From Bretschneidera sinensis (lineage: Eukaryota; Streptophyta; Magnoliopsida; Brassicales; Akaniaceae), in contig CM043697.1 of assembly GCA_023935145.1 (NCBI GenBank), forward strand, positions 57,550,501 to 57,614,500: 64,000 nt of DNA, read 5' to 3'. Shown one piece after another: positions 33,434 to 44,545 of the stretch. The notes under the pieces were generated by a model that had not been told where the DNA came from, did no database searches, and saw only the letters and a list, made by a program, of their open reading frames with translations. Position numbers and translations under genes: made by a program. Numbering within the stretch: the first letter of the stretch is position 1; each line of letters begins with the position of its first letter.

Positions 33434-34779
33434 TGATAAGTGCTTAAATATTCATATTTAAACCCCTTAATTTACATGTGTTAAGCTCTTTATCTATATG
33501 TTTTAGTCAGTTTTACTTCATTTTGTGTGTTTCACATGTTTTTATAGGTCTTGGAGAAAAAGGAAGCAGTTTTGGCACTTAAGAGAAGAAGCTTGGAAAT
33601 CTTGGAGCAGCTTCTGGTCAAAGTGCGATCGATCGCACTACTGCATGAGATCGTTCGTACACATGAAGGATCGAGCGCAGTAATGCGATCGAGCGTAAGA
33701 CACATGCGATCGAGCACACATGTACTGGCGTGAACAGTAAACTGCAGAACTCTATTTTGGAGATAACCCTATTTTGGAAATAACTCTATTTTGGAAATAA
33801 AGGAGTTTTGTGTTTTAGGAAAGTTTAGGAACTCATGAGCCTTTTAGGACTACCCAAGCCCTATAAATACACCTGTAAAGCACACACAAATAATCACTTC
33901 TTAGATCACAACTTAGAGAACACTTCTTTTTGCTTTTAGCTTAGAGAAGGAAACTGTGGAGGAGAATTGACGACTCTTCTCTCGGGTTTCTTCTTTCCTC
34001 TATTTTTATTATGTATACTTAACTTTTAGTAAGGGCTTGGTTGAAGCCCTAATTATGTTTATTCAATAATTCAGTATTGGTGCCTTTGCAATATTTATGT
34101 TATGTTGCTTAACTTGATTAATGTCTGTTTGTATTTAAATTTCTCATATGTATATGTCTGATCAATTTGTGCATGTGGTATGGACTTGTTAGTTAGATCA
34201 ATTTGGATGACCGAGTCCTGGGTCTGACATTAGTAACAAAAGATATCCACACCGGATTCTTGGGTTAATCAACATGGGAAACCGAGAATAGATACCATGC
34301 CCTAGGTCTCGTGTGGTTGTCGATTTCCACAGATCCTATGCTCTCTTAAGGAACAACTCAGCATACACCATGTTGAATTCCTTGAGAGAGAAAAGAGTTA
34401 GAGTAGATACCATGCCTAACTCATTGTTTAGGGAGATCAATAGCTTAAGGAGTAGATACCATGCCCTTAGGTTGACAAACATTAGGTATTCATGACAAGA
34501 GTAAAGCATTGGCATACTGTTTTGTTGTGGTAGTATAATTAGTGGTGGATATCAAGTCCATATGCCTTTATCCTTATTATTTTATCTTTATCTAAATCAA
34601 CTCTTTTATTATTTCTGTCTTTTTTTACATTGCGAATATAATTCTAAATCGAAATTTACCAATCCCTGTGGAGATGATCTTGCTTTCGCACACTATGCTA
34701 CACTGTTGACCTTGTGCACTTGCAAGTAAAACGAGTGCGATTATTCGCCCATTAATTTAGGTAGATAATCGCTCAACAA
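33434..34779 (+). repeat. Gypsy B 5' LTR
   Basis: A 1,346-bp LTR. U3 contains a cluster of GCGATCGAGCGCA-like words (33620-33725). Then comes a TATA-like 'ctataaatacacc' near 33861-33873, and an R-U5 with 'aatccctgtggagatgatct', a phrase shared in altered form with gypsy A. Ends CTCAACA. Confidence 0.9.
33861..33869 (+). promoter_or_regulatory. Putative TATA box of gypsy B LTR
   Basis: CTATAAATA within the LTR, repeated at the same place in the right LTR near 38916. It lies upstream of 'acaaataatcacttctt', the likely start of R; the function is inferred. Confidence 0.5.
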
Positions 34780-34785
34780 ATTTTT

Positions 34786-34803
34786 GGCACCGTTGCCGGG
34801 GAT
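34786..34803 (+). promoter_or_regulatory. Gypsy B primer-binding site (tRNA-Asp type)
   Basis: TGGCACCGTTGCCGGGGA, one base from the consensus of Athila/Tat elements, six bases after the LTR. Confidence 0.85.
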
Positions 34804-35003
34804 TGTGCTAAATTTTTGTTTAGAATTATTTCCCGTTTATTTTTCTTATTTTGTTCAATTTTATTTTCTTATTTTTCATTAAATATTTTTCTTAATCTGT
34901 TTTGTTTTATTTTATTTTACTTTCATCAACTATCTAACTTAATTCTTCGTTTTTGTTATTTTCTTGCTTTCTGTTTCAGGTGTGCATCAGTGCTAATTCT
35001 GGC

Positions 35004-35085
35004 ACTGTGATCGAGCGCAAACCTAAGTGCGATCGAGCGCACTGGTGCGATCGAGCGCAGTGCTTAGAGCGCTCGAGCGCAAATA
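35004..35085 (+). repeat. GATCGAGCGCA array in the gypsy B leader
   Basis: Three GATCGAGCGCA words plus one GCTCGAGCGCA occur within 80 bases between the primer-binding site and gag. The same word recurs in the U3 of both LTRs and, as GCGATCGATCGC, in gypsy A. Confidence 0.85.
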
Positions 35086-35146
35086 GTCCAGAGACTACCC
35101 GAGCAGCAGTACTGAAGCTGTTGCACTAAGGTATTCCTGCTGATTC

Positions 35147-37050
35147 ATGCAATGGCTTCAAGTGAGGAACCCAACCATCATTTCACTTGATATAGAAAGT
35201 GAGTGGATCATTCGAAAGAGGCCTAGAAACAACTTCGAGGAAAGAGAAGAAGAATTTGAGGGTGAAGCACCAATGGAACAGCTTTACAACCAATTGCCAC
35301 CTGAACGGAGACCTATGAAGCAATCCTTCATTCCACAGAACCTCAACCATCCTTCATGCATTACATATCAACATAAGGTGGAAGAAAATTATTACATATC
35401 TCCGTAGATACTCAGTGCCTTGACTCATTTTAGGGGTACACCTGCTGAGGATCCACACTTGCACCTTCGAGAATTCTGTGATCTCTGCAAGTTCCAGCAT
35501 ATTCGGGGCCTAGATCAAGAGGGAATCAGGTTAATTCTTTTCCCTTTTTCATTAAAAGACAATGCTAAAATGTGGTATCATTCATTGCTTGTAGATTCCA
35601 TCCATACATGGGAAGAGCTATCCAATAGATTTCTAAGGAAATTTTTTCCAGCCCAAAAGACAAGGCAGATGAGGAAGAAGATTCAATCATTCCAACAGAG
35701 GGATGGAGACCTTTTCTTCGAGGCATGAGGACACTTTAATGAGCTGCTACTCAAATGTCCACATCATAACTTACCTCAAGATGAGCTGGTCCTAGCTTTC
35801 TATGAAGGTTTGAGTGGGATAAATCAAGGTATAGTGGATTTCGGTTGTGGAGGTATGCTGATGGAGAAGACTAGTGAAGAAGCCATGGAGCTGTTTGAGA
35901 CATTAAGTGAGCACACCCAACAATTCTCCTCGAGAGGTAGACAAAGAATTAAAAACAAGGGTATGTATGAGGTGAGCTTTAATGATGGATCTTCGAATCA
36001 GATGGCTGCTATGGAAAGAAAGCTAGACATGCTCATAAAAGCCATAGCTGATCAGAACAACTTACCTAGTCCACAGGCTACACAACGCTAGGTATGTGCT
36101 ATATGCTCTCATTTTGATCATAATACTTATACTTGTCCTCTGTATTCAACTACAAATCAAGAACAAGCAAATTATGAGGGACTGAACAGCACATAAGTAA
36201 ATACCTACAATCCTAGATGGCAGAACTACCCCAACCTCTCATGGAGCAACACTCGAAATGCCTTGAATCTTCAAGGACAGCAACGACACTTCCAACCAGC
36301 AGCCCAACCAGTGCCGAAATCAGAAAATAGTGACCTAGAGAGTCTTATGAGGCAATTGATGACTTCACAAGAACAGTTCATGACTGAGCAAAGAAAAACC
36401 ACTACAAAACATGAGCAAGCCATTCAAAGACTCGAGGAACAAATGGAGAAATTGGCTAAGGAGCTAAGTGAAAGAAAGTTGGGTGAACTTCCAGTCCAAC
36501 CACTACCTACTCCAAGAGGACATCAACAACTAAATGTCGTGACAACTCTAACAAATGGTAAGATCATTGGAGCTGATGAGCCTGTACAAGCATCCACATC
36601 CAAGGTAAGTGAGATGGAGAAGGTAAAGGGTGAGAAGGTTGAAATCAAAAGATATAATGCATTAAAATTACCCCCAGATAATATAAAATGTTTTAATGTA
36701 TGCATGACGCAAAGTGTTGTTGAGGAAGCTTTTCAAGTCCATCACATTGATCTAGTACAAACCGTTCTTACCTATAGTGTCCCAAGATCAGATATTGAGC
36801 CCAAATGCAAGGATATTACTGATGACATCATTGACACTATGCATCTCCTTGAGGCCTTTCCAAAGCCTCCAAGTAAGTACACTGATCCATTTGAAATTTT
36901 TGGGCCTACTAATACTATTTTCCCTTTTATTGTATAAGCACCTAACTTGGAATTCAAGCAGTTGCGAGAGCATTTGACTTATGCTTATATGGGAGAGAAT
37001 AAGACACTACCTGAGCTAGTTGCTGCCAATCTTAGTTTTGGAGAAGAATA
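35147..37050 (+). pseudogene. Gypsy B gag
   Basis: One long gag reading broken by stops. 35147-35407 is the N-terminal region. 35420-35728 has the retrotransposon gag core (PAEDPHLHLREF, RLILFPFSLKDNAKMWY, WEELSNRFLRKFFP). 35810-36091 continues it (EELFETLSEHTQQF-like). A zinc knuckle CAICSHFDHNTYTC follows near 36096-36140, then 36263-36937 with a glutamine-rich coiled-coil-like stretch (EQFMTEQRK, RLEEQMEKLAKELSE). It ends with EFKQLREHLTYAYMGE, the sequence that in Athila elements precedes protease/RT. Visible stops include TGA for TGG at 35727 and TAG at 36089. No pol follows. Confidence 0.85.
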
Positions 37051-37056
37051 AGGCTT

Positions 37057-38472
37057 GGTCCGGCTGAAGACATTAAACTTAGCGCTCATGGGAGGCACTC
37101 CAGACTTATTCTTTTCATTTTAGTGTTTTTATTTTGTTTATATTTATATTTACATATCTAGTATTTATATTTCTTGTTTTCCAGAACAACGTTTATTTTT
37201 CTTTGTGAGGTACTTAGTGCGTGCATCCAGTTCAAGTTTTGGGGCATGTTACAAGCAAAGCAAGCAACCTAGTTCTCCATCTCCCAGGTCAGCTCTTTCC
37301 ATGCCATACATTGGGGACAATGTGTATTTTAAGTTTGGGGGTAGTAGGAGATACTAGATACTATCACACACGCACTTGAAACACATGCACACACTAAGTC
37401 CCAGTTTTTTAGAAAGATAAATGCATGTTCATTTGGTAAACAAAATTTTTTGTTGATTTAAAAATTTGTTAACACTTCATTAGTAAGCTTAAAAGCTAGA
37501 ACACATAGTCTTGTAATGGGAATTTTACAAAGTTTAGTTACCTACCTCAAGGCACCTAAGAATTCACGAGTTTGATCCAAATTTGCACGAGCACATTTAA
37601 CACGCATTTGTGTGGGGTATAACATATAATTCTCTTGTATATGTTTCCATAATCTAACTGTAATCGGATAACTTGTTGAAAAGAACACTTTGGTATAATA
37701 AAAATAAAGAAGAAAAAAAATAAAGAAATATGTTCATCATGCAAAAAATGATCAAAAAGCTTTCCACTGAGTAATTGGGCTTCTTGCCTCAGTAAGCATT
37801 GAGTGTTCACATCAAAAGGTGGGAAGTAAGCCTTTAATGATCATAATAACAAATTTTCACTGAGTAACTGGGCCTCTTGCCTCAGTAAGCATTGAGTGTT
37901 CACGTCAAAAGGTGGGAATTTCATTTAGAAGCATTAAAACCTGTTAGTTCCGTAGCCTTTTTGATTCGAGTTAGTAAGTCCTTAAGGATGTCTTTACACC
38001 TAATGCCCTAAAACCATTTGGTTTGGGAGTCATTGGCTAAAACACTCGTTACAAGGGTCAAATAGAAAGCTCGATGGAACTCAACATGGCAAAGATCGCA
38101 TGATGAAAGAAAAAAAGAAAGAAGAAGCATGTATTATGCCATTTTTGTTCTCTTTGATAAAGAATTCGATAAAAGTTTGGGCATCGAAACACTATACACT
38201 AAAATTATGTGGAAGCCTCATCTTATGTGTGCTAATTCATCACACATAAATCAAACTTGCGATGCCTTAAGCCAACCTTGGGTAAGTAACATGAACTTTT
38301 GAAAATCCTTTTTTAATACAAAAATGTGTTTTTATTATAAGCTTACTCATGAACGGTTATCATAGTTTTATGCACAACCCAAATCTTTGAGTATCATAGA
38401 AATGAATTTATCTTTAATTTTGTTTTTAGTTTTGTATTGCTAAGGGACTAGCAATATATAAGTTTGCGGGTG
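37057..38472 (+). other. Gypsy B 3' non-coding module
   Basis: Starts 'ggtccggctgaaga', shared with gypsy A. It carries an internal PPT-like tract AAGTTTGGGGGTA near 37332-37344, a 58-59-bp repeat at 37765-37823 and 37858-37916 (period 93), and the terminal tract AAGTTTGCGGGTG at 38460-38472 just before the LTR. No reading frame of note. Confidence 0.72.
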
Positions 38473-39813
38473 CGATAAGTGCTTAAATATTCAGATTTAA
38501 GCCCCTTAATTTACATGTGTTAAGCTCTTTGTCTATACGTTTTAGTCTGTTTTACTTCATTTTGTGTATTTCACATATTTTTATAGGTCTTGGAGAAAAA
38601 GGAACCAGTTTTGGCACTTAAGAGAAGAAGCCTGGAAATCCTGGAGCAGCTTCTGGTCAAAGTGCGATCGATCGGACTATTGCATGCGATCGAGCGCACA
38701 TGTGATCGTTCGCACACATGAAGGATCGAGCGCGGTAATGCGATCGAGCGCAAGACGCATGCGATCGAGCGCACATGTACGGGCGTGAACAGTAAGCTGC
38801 AGAACTCTATTTTGGAAATAACCCTATTTTGGAAATAACTTTATTTTGGAAATAAAGGAGTTTTGTGTTTTAGGAAAGTTTAGGAACTCATGAGCCTTCT
38901 AGGACTACTCAAGCCCTATAAATACACCTGTAAAGTACACACAAATAATCACTTCTTTGATCATTTGCTTTTAGCTTAGAGAAGGAAACTGTGGAGGAGA
39001 ATTGACGACTCTTCTCTCGGGTTTCTTCTTTCCTATATTTTTATTATGTATACTTAACTTTTAGTAAGGGCTTGGTTGAAGTCCTAATTATGTTTATTCA
39101 ATAATTCAGTATTGGTGCCTTTGCGATATTTATGTTATGTTGCTTAACTTGATTAATGTCTGTTTGTATTTAAATTCCTCATATGTATATGTCTGATCAA
39201 TATGTGCATGTGGTATGGACTTGTTAGTTAGATCAATTTGGATGACCGAGTCCTGGGTCTGACATTAGTAACAAAAGATATCCACACCGGATTCTTGGGT
39301 TAATCAACATGGAAAACCGGGAGTAGATACCATGCCCTAGGTCCCGTGTGGTTGTCGATTTCCACAAATCCTATGCTCTCTTAAGGAACAACTCAGTATA
39401 CAACATGTTGAATCCCTTGAGAAAGAAAAGAGTTAGAGTAGATACCATGCCTAACTCGTTGCTTAGGGAGATCAATAGCTTAAGGAGTAGATACCATGCC
39501 CTTAGGTTGACAAACATTAGGTATTCATGATATGAGTAAAGCATTGGCATACTGTTTTGTTGTGGTAGCATAATTAGTGGTGGATATCAAGTCCCTACGC
39601 CTTTATCCTTATTATTTTATCTTTATCTAAATCAACTCTTTTATTATTTATGTCTTTTTTTACATTGCGAATAAAATTCTAAATCAAAATTTACCAATCC
39701 CTGTGGAGATGATCTTGCTTTCGCACAGTATGCTACACTGTTGACCTTGTGCACTTGCAAGTAAAACGAGTGCGATTATTTGCCCATTAATTTAGGTAGA
39801 TAATCTCTCAACA
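38473..39813 (+). repeat. Gypsy B 3' LTR
   Basis: A 1,341-bp partner of 33434-34779, clearly similar along its whole length, with the GCGATCGAGCGCA cluster at 38655-38785. Confidence 0.9.
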
Positions 39814-39818
39814 CCTAT

Positions 39819-39972
39819 TGGTTGGAAAAAAAGTTAATACAAATGGAAGCTCTTCGGGTAGTCTTGGTGAAGCAGGAGTTGGAGGTCATCTTCATGATGC
39901 CACTGGAGCTTGGATTTGAGGTTTCTCAATGTGTGTATTGTTGTCCTAAAAGTTTAGTGTTGGGGTCTGTTT
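39819..39972 (+). pseudogene. LINE-2 segment 2: N-terminal RNase H
   Basis: The plus strand reads VNTNGSSSGSLGEAGVGGH, then DATGAWI-stop-GF, the N-terminal strand region of the RNase H domain at the end of plant LINE ORF2 (the usual motif is NTDGS; here the aspartate is Asn). An extra A near 39826-39833 shifts the frame. Cut at 39972 by Copia-4 (TGTTT duplicated). Confidence 0.78.
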
Positions 39973-40734
39973 TGTTGGGAAAATTTCTCATCGTCATTAA
40001 TCAAGTACCACAATTCCAACAAAATATCACAGGTTAAATATAATAATCTCCAAGCCTAGTCTGGAAATAAAACAACAAGCACCAAATAAAGCAATAAACC
40101 AAGAACACAAGAATTTACGTGGAAAACTCTCCAGTGTATAGGCAAAAAACCACGGGGCAAAAATAACTCCGCTATGTAAATAACAATTACAAAGTTTATG
40201 TCTCAAGTTTATGCCTAAACTTGAGAGCCACAACAATTTAGTAATATTATAAAATTACATCTCTAGGGGAAAAATCATTGCTATAATACCAACTTCTGAA
40301 ATCTAAGAAGTCCTTTTGCTTCAACAAATTCAAACATCGTGAAAAAAACTGCAAATCCCGAGTAGATTGATTCTCTGTGACCAAACACTTTGAATAATAC
40401 CTTTAAGAAAATCTCAAACTATTGTACCATTTCTCCCTTTTACTCTCTCGGTAAATAGAAAGAAAAACCTTTAATTTGTAACTCTCTCGGCTACAAAACA
40501 CTGCTTTCAATTTTTCTCCTCATGTTGTGCCTATTTCTCTAGCTACTCTCTCTGTAACTCACCACTGAAAAAATAAAGAAATTAAGCCTTTTTATATAGC
40601 CATTGATTAGAAGATATTCTTTTCTAATAGGCATAGGATTTTGAGTCCTATAAAGACTACACCAGGTGACACCTTTAGCTTTCTTTTATTTCTTATTTTA
40701 ACTTGCTTATGGGCTAGACCCCACAAGTCCAACA
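39973..40734 (-). repeat. Copia-4 3' LTR
   Basis: A 762-bp LTR, TGTTGGGAAAATT to AGTCCAACA. On the minus strand it is preceded by the purine tract GGCTAGAGGGAAAGAT (plus 40735-40750). Confidence 0.88.
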
Positions 40735-40949
40735 ATCTTTCCCTCTAGCCTATGAGGGAGAGAACTACCATACGACTCACTTGGAGTCCATCCTGGCCAT
40801 CATCGAGCAAAACTTAAGCTTTTATCTTGGAACAACCTTTGTAATCATGTCAGTGACATTTTTATCCGTGGATTTTTTCTAACTTCATCAATTGTTTTTC
40901 AATCATCTCATGAATGTAACGGTATCTCACCTCAATGTGTTTTGTACGT

Positions 40950-42084
40950 GAATGATACATGGTATTTTTGCTTAGATCCATGGCACTCTAACTATCACAA
41001 AAAAAACACATACTTTTGTTGCTTTAAACCCAATTCTTGAAGAAACCTCATCATCCAAAGCATTTCTTTCCCTGCTTCGTTCGCTGCAATGTACTCAGCC
41101 TCAGTAGTTGATAAGGCAACACATTTTTGCAATCTTGACTGCCATGAGACAGCTCCCCCTGTAAAAGTGAACAAAAACCCTGATGTAAACTTTCTAGCAT
41201 CAAGATCACCAACCATATCTGAATTTGTATAACCCTCAAGAACTAGTTCTAAACTCCCAAAACTCAAACATAACTTGGAGGTACCTCTGAGATATCTCAA
41301 GATCCACTTTACTACTTCCCAGTGACTTTTACTTGGATTAGATAAAAAAACTGTCAACCATACCAACAGTATGAGCAATTTCTGGTCGTGTGCAAACCAT
41401 AGCATACATTAAGCTACCGACTATAGAGAAGTAAGGAATTGCTAACATCTCTTCCTTTTCTTCCTTTGTTAATGGACACAATTTCTTGCTCATTTTAAAA
41501 TGGTTGGCAAGAGGAGTATTGATTGATTTTGAATGCTTCATGTTGAACCTTTCAAGTATTCATTCAATATAACTTTCTTGTGATAACCATTACTTTCTGG
41601 CTTTTCTATCAAGAACAATCTGCATTCCCAAAATCTGACTCATTGGTCCAAGTCCTTCATGTAAAAGAACTTAAGCAATTGATCTTTCAACTTACCAATC
41701 ATCTTAGAATCTTGTCCCACAATCAACATATCATTAACATACAACAGAAGGATAATAAAGTTACCATCAGAGAATTTCTTGACATATACACATGGATCTA
41801 CAGCTATCCCCTGGTAACTATGATCCACCATGAATGAATCAGACTTCTTGAACCATGTGTTTCCATTTCACTTCAAAACCTTCTGGTTGAACCATATAAA
41901 TCTCTTCATGCAAATCACCATGAAGAAATGTCGTCTTCACATCTAACTGCTCAATATCAAGATTCAAACTAGCTGTCAAACCAAGTACAACTCGGATAGA
42001 ACTCATTTTTATCACTGGAGAGAAAATTTCATCGAAGTCTATTCCTTTCTTTTGACCGAAACCTTTCACCACCAGTTGAGCCTT
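40950..42084 (-). pseudogene. Copia-4 RT (C-terminal part) and RNase H
   Basis: Minus strand from the gypsy C junction: YKAQLVVKGFGQKKGID, EQLDVKTTFLHGDLHEEIYM, then a frameshift to DPCVYVKKF and YVNDMLIV, where the catalytic motif YVDDML has Asn for the first Asp. RT ends with NTPLANHFKMS and SLMYAMVCTRPEIA. RNase H (40995-41405) has WILRYLRGTSKL, GYTNSDMVGDLDARK and ALSTTEAEYIAANEA. Frameshifts lie near 41340, 41560 and 41840. Confidence 0.87.
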
Positions 42085-42089
42085 GTACT

Positions 42090-43065
42090 TGATGAGGACA
42101 CGACTAACAAATGGGATGCGGAGCCTCTTCAAGTTCCAATTGGTCCAGTTACAAGGGCTCGAGCTAAAAGGTTCAAGGAAACTCTCAATGGGCTTATTCA
42201 ACATATTTGGGCTAAGAACCATCTTTGGGGGCCCAAGGATGATGCTATACATGATCCACAAGGATGGGGTTTCCATGATCCAAGGGAACTTCCACTTTGG
42301 AATTTCGGGAGGACCCAACGAACAGAATTAAAATGGTCATATCTTCTTGCCCACAACTCCAAATGGGCTGAAACTTACTAGGATGGAAAGATGACGTCTT
42401 GAACTTCAATTTTGACCTAAGAAAGTTTCAAAAAGGATATCGTTTGGGCCTGGAATGATGGGCCGAAATCCAGTAGGCTGTTGCATCCAAATCTACGTTG
42501 GGCTTGCACCTTTTCTTAATTGTTTCCTTCTGAATTTAATTGTTGCATTATAAGGCTTGCATGCCAAGTTAGGTACTTTCCTTATTTGAATTTTAGGTTA
42601 CCAAAATTCTATTTAGGTTTATTTCCTATTTCGTAGTTTCTTATTCCTACCAGAATTCTGTTTAGGTTTATTTCCTATTTTTTACTTTTCCTTTTTCTAT
42701 TTAGTTACGAATTCTCATGTATTTAAATAGCCATTGGTTTTTGGAATAACACAATTCAGATTTGATTCATACTTTCGGAGAGAAATTTCTCTTTGGTTCT
42801 TTTAGAACTTCTAAACTTATCGGAGTTTCCGTGGCGTTCATCTTCGACTTATCAATCAATCCTTCCATAATTGATTGTGGTGTCTTCATTATACCAAGGT
42901 TCTTGCTCCGATATAAGCAACGGGTCGCGGTCTCAGTCTTCATTATACCAAGGTTCTTGCTTCAACATAAGCAACAGGTCGCAGTCTCACATAAATCTGC
43001 TTCTAGGCGATCTTGGAGGTCTTCTTGATCCATAAATTTCTTAGTTCTTGGCGTGGATCATATCA
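42090..43065 (+). repeat. Gypsy C 5' LTR
   Basis: Starts TGATGAGGACACG and ends GATCATATCA. Contains a TATA-like 'gtatttaaatagcc' near 42718-42731 and a 54-bp tandem duplication at 42882-42935 and 42936-42989. The first 250 bases encode the same peptide as the integrase extension in the 3' LTR. Confidence 0.92.
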
Positions 43066-43067
43066 GT

Positions 43068-43079
43068 TGGTATCAGAGC
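43068..43079 (+). promoter_or_regulatory. Gypsy C primer-binding site (initiator Met tRNA type)
   Basis: TGGTATCAGAGC, two bases after the 5' LTR. Confidence 0.9.
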
Positions 43080-43453
43080 CTTCTAGTTGCAGGTTTGCTT
43101 ATCTTTTGTTTTGATTCATTAAAAAAAAAGAAGAATAAATTTCTAGTTTAGGAAAAAAAAATGTGAAAAAAAAGTGTGTAATATTTAGATTCAATCCTTA
43201 TTTCTGAATTTCTTTGTGAGTTTTTAGTGAATTGTTGCTGGAAACTTTGATACTTGTTCGGTTAGTTTGATAAGAACCTATAGAGGATTATTACGAGTGG
43301 AGAAAGGCAAGAGTGGTGAGCACATAAGAGGGGAAAAGCCAATCTGATTTTTGTGTGAAAACACGAGTGAAATTGAGTGACTCATTCTTTTAGTGAAACA
43401 CGCGAGGGAGTGTGTGAGGTCCTTTTTTTTCTAACGTTATTTTTGCAGCAAAC

Positions 43454-44545
43454 ATGTCAGACGACAAGAATAAAAATAATTCCGGAGATACGTCAGGAGA
43501 TGGTGATCCGAAGTTGCTCATGGAAGCTATAATGGGTGAGATAAGAAGAGTATTGCGAACGGAGATGGAACAGGTTCATGAGCGGATTGATCGGGTAGAG
43601 AATGCACGTGTGGGGCAGCAACAAAACGCTCCTAATGTGCGTAGGAGGGAGAGAGTTCAACCCAGGGGAGAGAAAGTTGAAGATGAAGAGTATTATGGGA
43701 ATGTATTTGATGAAGAAGATGATTGGGAATCAGTTGTTAGCCATAGGAGATTTGGTGGTCGAGGGAGAGAAGCTAGGAATCGGGAAGACAATAACTTGGG
43801 TAGTATTAAGATGAAGATTCCATCGTTTCAAGGCAAAAACGATCCTGAAGCTTACCTTGAGTGGGAGAAGAAGATAGAATTAGTGTTTGATTGTCATAAT
43901 TATTTCGAGCTTAAAAAGGTTAAACTTGCAGCCATTGAATTTTTTGACTATGCGATTGTTTGGTGGGATCAGTTAATGTTAAATAGGAGGAGAAATAGAG
44001 AACGTCCAATAGAGACTTGGGAGGAGATGAAATCCGTGATGAGGAAACGGTTTGTTCCAAGCCATTACTACCGTGAGTTATACCAAAAATTGCAAAGTCT
44101 TACACAAGGTAGTCGGAGTGTGGAGGATTATTATAAAGAGATGGAAGTAGTTATGATTCGAGCAAATGTAGAGGAGGATCGAGAGGCTACTATGGCTAGG
44201 TTCTTGGCTGGTTTGAACCTGGAAATTGCTAATTCGGTGGAGTTGCATCATTATGTGGAATTGGAAGATATAGTGCACATGGCTGTCAAAATTGAGAACC
44301 AACTTAAGAGGAGGGGCAGCAATACACGACAAAACCCTAACTCGGGTTCATCTTGGAGGCCGAATTTTGTGAAGCAAGCCACGGCAAAGCCCAAAACCGA
44401 GCAAAAGCGAGAAAGTACCAGCCATGGAAATCAAGGTAAAACTGACTCTTCCACCACTAGAAATTGTGATATTAAGTGTTTTAAATGCCAAGGCAGGGGT
44501 CACATAGCAAGCCAATGTCCGAACAAAAGAGTTATGGTATTGTGA
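43454..44545 (+). CDS. Gypsy C gag (capsid-nucleocapsid)
   Basis: An open frame of 363 codons starting ATGTCAGACGAC, the first good ATG after the leader. A basic, charged N-terminal third (residues ~1-110) precedes the retrotransposon gag domain at ~115-260: IKMKIPSFQGKNDPEAYLEW, FFDYAIVWWDQL, RFVPSHYYRELYQKLQ, GSRSVEDYYKEME. The zinc knuckle CFKCQGRGHIASQC is at ~340-353. Gag normally assembles the virus-like particle and packages the RNA. The TGA at 44543, just after VMVL, is probably a mutated CGA, because coding continues in frame into the protease; the original product would have been a longer gag-pol. It is the longest intact transposon frame in the window apart from the integrase/RT frames of the same element. 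Confidence 0.88.
   Translation: MSDDKNKNNSGDTSGDGDPKLLMEAIMGEIRRVLRTEMEQVHERIDRVENARVGQQQNAPNVRRRERVQPRGEKVEDEEYYGNVFDEEDDWESVVSHRRFGGRGREARNREDNNLGSIKMKIPSFQGKNDPEAYLEWEKKIELVFDCHNYFELKKVKLAAIEFFDYAIVWWDQLMLNRRRNRERPIETWEEMKSVMRKRFVPSHYYRELYQKLQSLTQGSRSVEDYYKEMEVVMIRANVEEDREATMARFLAGLNLEIANSVELHHYVELEDIVHMAVKIENQLKRRGSNTRQNPNSGSSWRPNFVKQATAKPKTEQKRESTSHGNQGKTDSSTTRNCDIKCFKCQGRGHIASQCPNKRVMVL

Larger units (their letters stand above)
33434..39813 (+). mobile_element. Gypsy B: Athila-like element, gag only
   Basis: Target duplication CCTAT at 33429-33433 and 39814-39818. LTRs 33434-34779 and 38473-39813 start TGATAAGTGC (CGATAAGTGC in the right copy) and end CTCAACA. The primer-binding site of the tRNA-Asp type lies at 34786-34803. 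The interior has a gag with stops (35147-37050), then jumps straight to the same 3' non-coding module as gypsy A. Protease, RT, RNase H and integrase are absent. A non-autonomous Athila-type derivative, inserted in LINE-2 RNase H. Confidence 0.9.

Noticed and set aside
42090..42381. 109-codon frame over the gypsy C 5' LTR as an independent gene
   Set aside because: It joins Copia-4 antisense sequence to the LTR-encoded integrase extension and has no start of its own.
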